A stretch of DNA of 64,000 nt. It comes from Streptomyces sp. 1331.2. Its GTDB lineage: Bacteria > Actinomycetota > Actinomycetes > Streptomycetales > Streptomycetaceae. Below, in pieces: positions 49,326 through 56,195 of this stretch. The notes below the pieces were generated by a model, which worked only from the letters and a program-made list of their open reading frames with translations, was not told the DNA's origin and searched no databases. The position numbers were made by a program, and so were the translations under genes. The stretch lies in the NCBI RefSeq assembly GCF_900199205.1, contig NZ_OBMJ01000001.1:4095001-4159000 (forward strand). Direction: 5' to 3'. Each line of letters begins with the position of its first letter. Positions within the stretch are counted from its first letter, which is position 1.

Positions 49326-49425
49326 CAGACGTCTGTCTAGTACGTATGTGTAAATCGAACGTGCAAGACGACTGAGCAAGACGCCCGTGCGAGACATTCG
49401 TGCAAGACATCTGTGCAGCACTTCC
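49326..49425. promoter_or_regulatory. Palindrome and five 13-bp direct repeats between MFS and TetR genes
   Basis: CAGACGTCTG (49326-49335) is a perfect palindrome 23 bp upstream of the MFS ATG. From 49361 to 49425 five 13-bp units run head to tail, each beginning with a variant of GTGCAAGAC (GTGCAAGAC, GAGCAAGAC, GTGCGAGAC, GTGCAAGAC, GTGCAGCAC). They end 13 bp before the TetR ATG. Confidence 0.75.
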
Positions 49426-49438
49426 GTAGGATCGGGGC

Positions 49439-50023
49439 ATGGGAAACCGCGAAGACCTGATGGCCGGCGCCAAGCGCTGCCTGTACGAGAAGGGCTACGG
49501 GCGCACCACCGCCCGCGACATCGCCACCGCCTCCGGTGTCAGCCTGGCCGCGATCGGCTACCACTTCGGCTCGAAGGACGCGCTGCTCAACGCGGCGATG
49601 ATCGAGGCGATCGGCGAGATGGGGGAGGCGCTGGGCGCGGTCGTGTACGGCGCCACCCAGGTGTCGGAGGATCCGGAGGTGCGCTTCGCGGCCGTCTGGA
49701 ACGGCCTGCGGGACGTCTTCGTCGAGCACCGCGGGCTCTGGGCCGCCCAGTTCGAGGCGCTCGCCCAGGCCGCGCACGCTCCCGAACTGGCGGAGGCCTT
49801 CGCGGGGGCGCAGAAGGAGGGCCGGCTCGGCCTCGCCGCGCTGTTCCAGGGGCTGACCGAGGTGCCCGACACCGAGGAGGAACTCGTCCGCGGCGCCTTC
49901 TACCAGACCCTGCTGGCCGGTTACGCCGCCCAGTGGCTGGCCGCACCCGAACTCGCGCCCAGCGGGATGGACTTCCTGCGCGGGCTGCGGCTGGTCAGCG
50001 ACAGCGTGCTCAATCGCGGCTGA
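49439..50023 (+). CDS. TetR-family transcriptional regulator
   Basis: 194 residues. N-terminal HTH: AGAKRCLYEKGYGRTTARDIATASGVSLAAIGYHFGSKDALL. The C-terminal ligand-binding domain (AVWNGLRDVFVEHRGLWAAQFEALAQAA) is of the TetR_C_6-like kind. It presumably represses the divergent MFS exporter and itself. Confidence 0.92.
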   Translation: MGNREDLMAGAKRCLYEKGYGRTTARDIATASGVSLAAIGYHFGSKDALLNAAMIEAIGEMGEALGAVVYGATQVSEDPEVRFAAVWNGLRDVFVEHRGLWAAQFEALAQAAHAPELAEAFAGAQKEGRLGLAALFQGLTEVPDTEEELVRGAFYQTLLAGYAAQWLAAPELAPSGMDFLRGLRLVSDSVLNRG

Positions 50024-50042
50024 GCTCTCCGGGCGGGTGCCG

Positions 50043-50360
50043 TCAGGTCGTGACGGCGGTCAGCAGCACCACCGAGTCCACGTGCGCCAGCAGCCCGTGC
50101 CGCTCCTGCGGGACGGGCTCAAGGCGGCCGACGGGCAGCTCCAGCTGCCGGCCGGCGATGGTCAGCGAGACCCGGCCGCGCAGCACCTGGACGCTCCCGG
50201 CGGCGGGCGGGTTGTGCTCGTCCAGGGCGGTCCCGGCGGTCAGCGCGATCACGGTCTGCCGCAGGACGCCGTCGTGCAGCACCAGATGGGCGCTGCGCCC
50301 GTGCGGGCTCTCGGCCGCGAGGGCGGCCTGGTCCACGGCGAGCTGTTCGAGATCGGGCAT
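50043..50360 (-). CDS. Small cupin-fold protein
   Basis: 105 residues with GAGGAGG shortly before the ATG. Cupin motif 1 is degenerate (TALDEHNPPAAGSVQVLRGRVSL) and motif 2 reads VPQERHGLLAHVDSVVLLTAV. Two to three His could bind metal. Small single-cupin proteins of this type often act in stress or as sensors; function not assigned. Confidence 0.8.
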   Translation of the reverse strand: MPDLEQLAVDQAALAAESPHGRSAHLVLHDGVLRQTVIALTAGTALDEHNPPAAGSVQVLRGRVSLTIAGRQLELPVGRLEPVPQERHGLLAHVDSVVLLTAVTT

Positions 50361-50550
50361 CGCGCCGCCTCCTCGCTCCGGGGGCCCAGGGTCGTGTGCG
50401 TCGTACGTGTCGTGCGCGTCGCGCAGGGTCGTGTGCGGTCGTGTGCCCAGGGTCGCGGACGCCCCGGCCTCCCGCACCCGGAGCGGCCCGGCCCGGGCCG
50501 ATCGAGCGGCCCGAGGTGCAGGCTCCGCCGACTGCCCGCATCGTGGAGGC

Positions 50551-50814
50551 ATGGCGACCAACCAGATGTTCAACGGACTTCAGGTCAACCGCTCGCTGCT
50601 GGCCGGCGGCGTGCTGCTCACCGGCGTCGGTTCGCTGCTCGGCGCGGCCGGCGCGGCGATGGTGTGCACCGCGCTGTTCACGGCCGGCCGCAGCTGGGTG
50701 CGCAACCTGGAGACCCCGCCGACCGCGCTCGCCCAGCGGGCCCTGCACGACGCGAAGGTGGCCTCCTCGGCCGGCTGGGACGCCTGGCGCGCCCAGCACA
50801 GCTCGCCCAACTGA
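50551..50814 (+). CDS. Small membrane-associated hypothetical protein
   Basis: 87 residues, MATNQMFNGLQVNRSLLAGG, with one membrane segment (VLLTGVGSLLGAAGAAMVCTALF) and a soluble helical tail (ALAQRALHDAKVASSAGWDAWRAQ). GGAGG is only 1 nt from the first ATG, so an ATG 15 nt further on (50566) is a possible start. Function unknown. Confidence 0.7.
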   Translation: MATNQMFNGLQVNRSLLAGGVLLTGVGSLLGAAGAAMVCTALFTAGRSWVRNLETPPTALAQRALHDAKVASSAGWDAWRAQHSSPN

Positions 50815-50919
50815 GCCCCGGGAGCGCGGGAGCCCAGGAGCCCAAGCTCGGGAGCCCGGGAGCCCGGGGGGCTGCAGTCCGGTTCGACCGCAGCCCGGCA
50901 GCCCGGCAGCCCTGCCGCC
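50815..50919. repeat. GGGAGCCC simple repeats between converging genes
   Basis: Five or so units of GGGAGCCC/GGAGCCCA occur at about 50819-50870, followed by CAGCCCGGCAGCCCGG units. The complementary blocks can pair, so this is probably a terminator region. Confidence 0.5.
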
Positions 50920-52077
50920 CTACAGCCCGAGCGACTTGGCAACGATGCTGCGCATGACCTCGCTGGTGCCGCCGTAGATCCGGAACACCCGGTTGTCGGT
51001 GTAGAGCCGGGCGATCGGGTACTCCAGGATGTACCCGTAACCGCCGTGCAGCTGGAGGCACTTGTCGATCACGACGGACGCCGACTCGGTGCAGAACAGC
51101 TTCGCCGCGGCCGCGTCGGCGACGGTCAGCTCGCCGCTCTGGTACAGCTCCAGCGCGCGGTCCACCATCGACTGCTGCGCCATCACCTGGGACTCGCAGT
51201 CGGCCAGGGTGAACTTGGTGTTCTGGAACTCGGCCACCGCCTTGCCGAACACCTTGCGCTCCTTGACGTACTGCACCGCGAACCGCACCGCGGCCGCGGC
51301 CGCCGCGTAGGCGCCGACGGCGATGGCCAGCCGCTCCTGCACCAGGTTGTGGGTCAGGTAGGCGAACGCCCGCCCCTCCTCACCGAGCAGGTTCTCCACC
51401 GGCACCTTGACGTCGCTGAACGCCAACTCGGCCGTGTCCGAGGTGCGCAGGCCGATCTTCTGCAGCTTGCGGCCGACGGTGTAGCCCTCGGAGGTGGTGT
51501 CCACGCAGAGGATGGACAGGCCGGCCCGGCGGTTCTCCGGGTCGTACGGCGCGGTGCGGCAGACCACCAGGACGAGGTCGGCCAGGACGCCGCCGGTGAT
51601 GAAGGTCTTGGCGCCGTTCAGGACGTAGTGGGTGCCGTCCTCGGAGAGCCGCGCGGTGGTGGTGATGCCGGCGAGGTCGGAGCCGGCGCCCGGCTCGGTC
51701 ATCGCGATCGCGGTCATGATGTCGCCGGAGACGAAGCCGGGCAGCCAGCGCTGCTTCTGCTCCTCGTTCGCGTACTCCAGCAGGTACGGCAGCACCAGCC
51801 CGGTGTGCACGCCGGAGGAGCCGAAGCTCACGCCGGCCCGGGCGGTCTCCTCGGCGACCACCGCCTGGTACTTGAAACCGCTCTCGCCCGCGCCGCCGTA
51901 CTCCTCCGGCACCTCGATGCCGTAGATGCCGAGTTCGCCGAGCTGCCGGTAGAAGTCGCGGGGCGGGTGGCCTTCGGCCTCCCAGCTCTCGTAGACCGGG
52001 ACGACCTCGTTGGCGATGAAGTCCCGGATGGTCTCCCGGAAGGCCTCGTGGTCCTCGTTGAACACGGTGCGGCGCAC
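50920..52077 (-). CDS. Acyl-CoA dehydrogenase
   Basis: 385 residues from a GTG (MRRTVFNEDHEAFRETIRDF) with GGGAG upstream. FAD/substrate signature IAMTEPGAGSDLAGI, TGGVLADL, and C-terminal ERKVFGKAVAEFQNTKF, QLHGGYGYILEYPIARLY and IYGGTSEVM with the usual catalytic Glu. Oxidises acyl-CoA at C2-C3, passing electrons to ETF. Divergent from a two-domain TetR regulator that probably controls it. Confidence 0.93.
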   Translation of the reverse strand: MRRTVFNEDHEAFRETIRDFIANEVVPVYESWEAEGHPPRDFYRQLGELGIYGIEVPEEYGGAGESGFKYQAVVAEETARAGVSFGSSGVHTGLVLPYLLEYANEEQKQRWLPGFVSGDIMTAIAMTEPGAGSDLAGITTTARLSEDGTHYVLNGAKTFITGGVLADLVLVVCRTAPYDPENRRAGLSILCVDTTSEGYTVGRKLQKIGLRTSDTAELAFSDVKVPVENLLGEEGRAFAYLTHNLVQERLAIAVGAYAAAAAAVRFAVQYVKERKVFGKAVAEFQNTKFTLADCESQVMAQQSMVDRALELYQSGELTVADAAAAKLFCTESASVVIDKCLQLHGGYGYILEYPIARLYTDNRVFRIYGGTSEVMRSIVAKSLGL

Positions 52078-52337
52078 GGCGGCGCTCCCTTCGACGGTGC
52101 CGGCCGGAGCGGTCGGCGGGGCGGAACGGGCCAGGTGGTGGCCCGACAAGTTAATCCCGGGTAGCTTCGGCTGTCCAGCGTCGGCAGGCTTGCGGAGCAA
52201 GGTCGGAAGGGGCGGTAAGTGAATCCTTGCTAGCCTTCCGGGAGTGCCCGGAGGCGTCCGGGGGTGCCCGGGGATTTCCGGGAGCGTTCGGCGAGTGTCC
52301 GGGAGCCGGGCCCGGGAAGACGGCGGGGAGGCGCGCG

Positions 52338-53513
52338 ATGGTGGTCCGACGGCCGCCCGGGCGGCGTGCCCAGATCCTCGCCGTCGCCGCCGAGCTCTTC
52401 CACCGCAGCGGCTACCACCAGGTGTCGATGTCCGAGGTGGCCGCCGGGGTCGGCATCACCGCTCCGGCGCTCTACCGGCACTTCCGCGGCAAGCCCGAAC
52501 TGCTCGACCGCGTCGTCCGGTTGGGGCTGGACGCGCTCGCCGAAGGACTGCGTACGGCCCGCACCACCGGGGAGATCGGCGCCGCGCTGGCCGCCGTCGC
52601 GGTCGGGCACCGCCCGCTCGGCACCCTGGTGCAGCGCGACGCCCGGCTGCTGCCGCCGGCCCGACGGGCGGCCCTGCGCCGCGAACTGCGTGCGGACGTC
52701 ACCCTGATGGCCACCGCGCTGCGCGCCGAACGCCACGAACTCACCGCCGCAGACGCCGAGTTGCTCTGCTGGTCGGCGCTCTCGGCCTGCGCCGGGCTGT
52801 CCTACCAGTCGGCCGCGCCGCAGCCCCGCCGGGCCGAGGCGCTGCTGCGCGAGCTGGTCGCGGCCGTCCTCGCCGTCCCGCTCTCCGGTCCGGCCGCCGG
52901 CCACCCGGCCCTTGCCCCCGCGTCCGTCACCGCGCCCGCCACCGCGCCGGAGGCCAGGCCGCAGGCACGCCGGGAGGAACTGCTGGCGGCGGCCGTCCGG
53001 CTGTTCCACCAGCGCGGCTTCGACAACGTCAGCACCGACCGACTCGGCGCCGCCGTCGGGATATCCGGTCCGAGCGTGTACCGGCACTTCGACAGCAAGG
53101 CGCAGCTGCTCGCCGCCTCGCTGGTGCGCAGCCGCGAGCGCCTGTGGCACGAGGTGGACGGTGCCATCGCGGCCGCCGACGGCCCGGGGGCGGCGCTGGC
53201 GGCAGGCCTGGGTGCGTACGTCGGCTTCGCGCTGCGCAACGGCGACTACCTGGGCGCGATGCTCAGTGAGACGGAGCGGCTGGCCCCGCCCGACCGCCGG
53301 GCCGCCCTGGACTTCCGGCGGGACTTCCTGCGCACCTGGGTCGGCCTGCTGCGGCAGGTGCGTCCGGAGTGCGACGCGGCGGCCGCCCGGATCCGGGTGC
53401 ACGCGCTGTTCGCGCTGGTCAACGACGGGGTGCGGAACCGTCCGCACAGCGCCCGGCCGGACCTGGGGGAGTGCCTACTGCGCCTCGGCCGGGCCGTCCT
53501 GGGGCTCTCCTGA
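52338..53513 (+). CDS. TetR-family regulator with two TetR DNA-binding domains
   Basis: 391 residues from MVVRRPPGRRAQILAVAAELF (GGGGAGG 6 nt upstream). The first HTH is AAELFHRSGYHQVSMSEVAAGVGITAPALYRHFRGKPELL and the second, near residue 215, is AVRLFHQRGFDNVSTDRLGAAVGISGPSVYRHFDSKAQLL. A short ligand-binding domain follows each. This is a tandem duplication in one chain, so the monomer may mimic a dimer. It faces the acyl-CoA dehydrogenase gene across about 260 bp, suggesting control of fatty-acid breakdown. Confidence 0.9.
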   Translation: MVVRRPPGRRAQILAVAAELFHRSGYHQVSMSEVAAGVGITAPALYRHFRGKPELLDRVVRLGLDALAEGLRTARTTGEIGAALAAVAVGHRPLGTLVQRDARLLPPARRAALRRELRADVTLMATALRAERHELTAADAELLCWSALSACAGLSYQSAAPQPRRAEALLRELVAAVLAVPLSGPAAGHPALAPASVTAPATAPEARPQARREELLAAAVRLFHQRGFDNVSTDRLGAAVGISGPSVYRHFDSKAQLLAASLVRSRERLWHEVDGAIAAADGPGAALAAGLGAYVGFALRNGDYLGAMLSETERLAPPDRRAALDFRRDFLRTWVGLLRQVRPECDAAAARIRVHALFALVNDGVRNRPHSARPDLGECLLRLGRAVLGLS

Positions 53514-53546
53514 GGAACCGGGCCGAGGAACCCGGCCGGAGAAACG

Positions 53547-53603
53547 GTGGGGCCGGGTGCCCGCCTCCGACGACAGGACGTCGGGGCGGGCGCCCGGCCC
53601 CAC
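53547..53603. terminator. Bidirectional terminator
   Basis: A long imperfect hairpin of about 24-bp arms (GTGGGGCCGGG... to ...CCCGGCCCCAC) between converging genes. Confidence 0.75.
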
Positions 53604-53638
53604 CAGGCGCGGCCGTACGGCCTGGCAGACGTAACGGC

Positions 53639-53962
53639 CTAGGACAGGACGTGCGGGTAGTACACCTGGGTGTCGGAGTTGCCGTTGCCCTGCAGGGCGC
53701 CGACGTTCCCGCCGTTGCCGGTCACGGCGAGGCCGTTGTTCTGGTTGCTCGCACCCGAACCGGTGGCCGTCTGCTGGGTGTTGACCACGTTGCCGTGGAC
53801 GTTGCCGATGACGTTGCCCGAGCCGACGTTGCTCACGACGCTGCCGTTGGAGTGGTCGATCGCGCCGGCGCCGTTGTCGGCGTGCGCGGTGGCGGCACCG
53901 ACACCGACGAGGAGGAACGCCCCGAGGGCGGTGACGGCGGCGGCTGCGCGAATACGGGACAC
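53639..53962 (-). CDS. Small secreted Asn/Gly/Val-rich protein
   Basis: 107 residues from a GTG with GGGAG upstream. Signal peptide VSRIRAAAAVTALGAFLLVG with cleavage near AHA-DN. The mature 79 residues repeat the pattern (S/G)xVVxNVGSGNVxGNV..NVVN and have no cysteine: NGSVVSNVGSGNVIGNVHG. The strand-turn, N/G/V-rich composition recalls chaplin- or curlin-like surface proteins, but it matches neither family's signature. Possible aggregating surface or spore-coat protein (inference). Confidence 0.75.
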   Translation of the reverse strand: MSRIRAAAAVTALGAFLLVGVGAATAHADNGAGAIDHSNGSVVSNVGSGNVIGNVHGNVVNTQQTATGSGASNQNNGLAVTGNGGNVGALQGNGNSDTQVYYPHVLS

Positions 53963-54068
53963 GCTGGTCTCCCTGACTGGAAGTGCGAATGGTGGCGCGA
54001 TCCGGAGTGGCCGCTCCGCAGCGCCGTTGCCTGACGTCGCCCGTCCAGCATTCACCAGCGGTGTGGAC

Positions 54069-54131
54069 GAACTCCACCGAATGGGTGGCAGTTCCTTCGA
54101 TGGTGGAGGTCCGGTCAATTCCGAATTGACC
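54069..54131. promoter_or_regulatory. AT-rich perfect palindrome and neighbouring inverted repeat
   Basis: GGTCAATTC-C-GAATTGACC (54113-54131) is a perfect 19-bp palindrome of striking AT content. A second repeat, GAACTCCACC...GGTGGCAGTTC (about 54069-54094, one bulge), lies just before it. They sit between the divergent secreted-protein and HSP90-family genes. Confidence 0.6.
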
Positions 54132-54185
54132 GTATTCCGTCATATCGTCATTCCGCCCTGAGGGCACGGGAAGAAAGAAATGGTC

Positions 54186-54196
54186 GACGGATTGTC
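54186..54196 (+). promoter_or_regulatory. GACGGATTGTC motif shared by HSP90-family and TPR genes (copy 1)
   Basis: The 11-mer lies 21 bp before the HSP90-family ATG and occurs again at 56134-56144 before the TPR gene, where it is followed by a GACAA that completes TTGTC...GACAA. Confidence 0.45.
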
Positions 54197-54217
54197 GCAC
54201 TGGCACACTGAGGACCC

Positions 54218-56131
54218 ATGTCTGAAGGTGTCCAGCCCGTCCAGCCCGATCCCACCCCCGCCGAGGACCTTCGGACGACCGAGGTCGATCTCGGCGGCCT
54301 GGTGAACGTCCTCGCCACCCACCTCTACTCCACCCCGCTGGTCGCGCTGCGCGAACTGGTCCAGAACGCGCACGACTCGCACACCCGCCGGCTCCTGGAG
54401 GACCCGGACGGCGACCACCGCCCGCAGATCCGGGTGCGCGCCGACGCCGCCCGCCGGACCGTCGCCATCGAGGACACCGGAGCCGGCCTCACCGAGCCCG
54501 AGATCCACTCCTACCTCGCCACCGTCGGCACCGGCTACACCCGCATGCTGCGCGAACTCACCGGCAACCAGGAGCTGATCGGCGCCTTCGGGCTGGGCTT
54601 CCTCTCCGCCTTCTCGATCTCCGACGAGGTCACCGTCACCACCACCTCGCACCGCGAGCCGCAGCTCGGCCACCGCTACCGCAGCCGCGGCGGCGAGCAG
54701 TACCGGGTCGACCCGGTGCCCGCCCGGCCCCGCCCCGGCACCGTGGTCGAGCTGGCGCTCAAGGCCGAACACGCCCACCTCGCCGACGAGTCCGTCCTGC
54801 GCGACGTCCTCGCCCGGTACTGCGTCCTGCTGCCCATCCCGGTCTACGTCGGCGAGGACGAGCAGCCGGTCAACTCCGTCGAAGTGCCCTGGCGCCGGCA
54901 CGTGGAGGGCGACCAGCACGCCGCCCGGATGCGCTTCGCCGCCGCCTTCGGCCGCCGCTTCGAACCGCTCACCGCCTTCCCCGTCCGGCCGGTCGACGGC
55001 GTCACCGACGCGATCGGCCTGCTCTGGGTCCAGGACGGCGGCACCTACGGCAGCAGCGACAACCGCGACCTCGCCGTCTACCTGCGCGGCATGCTGCTCG
55101 CCGAGGACGCCCGCGACCTGCTGCCCGGCTGGGCCGGCTTCATCGGCGGCGTGGTCGAGTCCAGCCGGCTCACCCCCACCGCCAGCCGCGAGGACCTGCA
55201 GCGCGACGAGCACTACCGCGCCCTGCAGAAGGCCCTCACCGACGCCATCGTGGACGGCCTGTACGAGACGGCCCGGCTGCGGCCCGCCGCCTGGCGCCGC
55301 ATCCTCACCCGGCACGGCCAGGACCTGCTCGGCGCCGCGCTCTGCGACGAGCGGCTGTTCACCCTGCTCGCCGACGACGTCCCGGTGCCCACCTCGCAGG
55401 GCGACCTCACCGCCGGGGCCCTGCGCGCCGCCGGAGGAGGAGCGGTGCACGTCGCGCTCGGCAGCGGCGGCGGCTTCGAGGAGATGCTGTACCGGGCGAT
55501 GCGGGTGCCGATCGCCCGCGGCGACCGCTACGCCGTCCTGCCCTTCCTGCGCCGCTACGCCCAGCTGCGCGGCTGCCGGCTGGTCGAGCTGGGCAGCGAG
55601 CAGGGCAACCGCGAGCTGTTCCGCGACCCGGAGCGCCCGCTGCCGGAGCAGGAGTCGGCCTGGCTGGCCGGAGCCCTGGCCGACCCGGGCGAACAGCTCG
55701 TCCCGGCCCGCTTCGACCCGCCCGGCCTGCCGCTGGTGCTGGTCCCGGACCGCGAGGCCGAGCTGAAGGCCCGGATCGAGGACGACCAGGCGGACGCCCG
55801 GATCCCCTCCGCCGCACTGCGGCTGGCCCGCGCCTTCACCGCCCGCACCGACGGCGAGGTCAAGGCCCGGCTCTACCTCAACCTGGCCTGCCCGGCCGTC
55901 CAGGACCTGCTCACCGCCTACCGCACCGGGCACACCGGCAGCGCCACCGCGGCCGGGCTGCTCCGCTCGCTCAAGGTGATCATGGCGGCGGCCTCCTCCG
56001 GCCCCGTCGAGGGCGACCTCACCGCCGCGCTGTCCGGTGTCGGCACCGCGGTCTCCGCGCTGACCGCCGCCGTGCCGGCCGGCCTGCCGGACGTCCCGGA
56101 CAGCCCCGGCGCCCTCGCGGACGAGGCGTGA
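54218..56131 (+). CDS. HSP90-family ATPase (HtpG-like, divergent)
   Basis: 637 residues. The Bergerat ATP site is intact: ALRELVQNAHDSHTRR, VAIEDTGAGLTEPEI, GAFGLGFLSAF and GTVVELALK. A middle domain follows with SSRLTPTASREDLQRDEHYR (the HSP90 middle-domain Arg region). The last 200 residues diverge from HtpG, so dimerisation and clients may differ. Followed 64 bp later by a TPR gene, a classical HSP90 partner type, which suggests a dedicated chaperone-cochaperone pair. Confidence 0.92.
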   Translation: MSEGVQPVQPDPTPAEDLRTTEVDLGGLVNVLATHLYSTPLVALRELVQNAHDSHTRRLLEDPDGDHRPQIRVRADAARRTVAIEDTGAGLTEPEIHSYLATVGTGYTRMLRELTGNQELIGAFGLGFLSAFSISDEVTVTTTSHREPQLGHRYRSRGGEQYRVDPVPARPRPGTVVELALKAEHAHLADESVLRDVLARYCVLLPIPVYVGEDEQPVNSVEVPWRRHVEGDQHAARMRFAAAFGRRFEPLTAFPVRPVDGVTDAIGLLWVQDGGTYGSSDNRDLAVYLRGMLLAEDARDLLPGWAGFIGGVVESSRLTPTASREDLQRDEHYRALQKALTDAIVDGLYETARLRPAAWRRILTRHGQDLLGAALCDERLFTLLADDVPVPTSQGDLTAGALRAAGGGAVHVALGSGGGFEEMLYRAMRVPIARGDRYAVLPFLRRYAQLRGCRLVELGSEQGNRELFRDPERPLPEQESAWLAGALADPGEQLVPARFDPPGLPLVLVPDREAELKARIEDDQADARIPSAALRLARAFTARTDGEVKARLYLNLACPAVQDLLTAYRTGHTGSATAAGLLRSLKVIMAAASSGPVEGDLTAALSGVGTAVSALTAAVPAGLPDVPDSPGALADEA

Positions 56132-56133
56132 CG

Positions 56134-56165
56134 GACGGATTGTCAGTGGTCCGCGATAGACAACT
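56134..56165 (+). promoter_or_regulatory. GACGGATTGTC motif (copy 2) with inverted repeat before the TPR gene
   Basis: GACGGATTGTC (56134-56144) plus a downstream GATAGACAA form TTGTC...GACAA. It lies 30-60 bp before the TPR ATG. Confidence 0.45.
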
Positions 56166-56195
56166 CATCAGCACGACGCACGGGGAGTACCGAGC

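Noticed and set aside
49361..49425. CRISPR-like array or origin iterons
   Set aside because: Units of 13 bp without spacers and no replication gene nearby; treated as a regulatory repeat.
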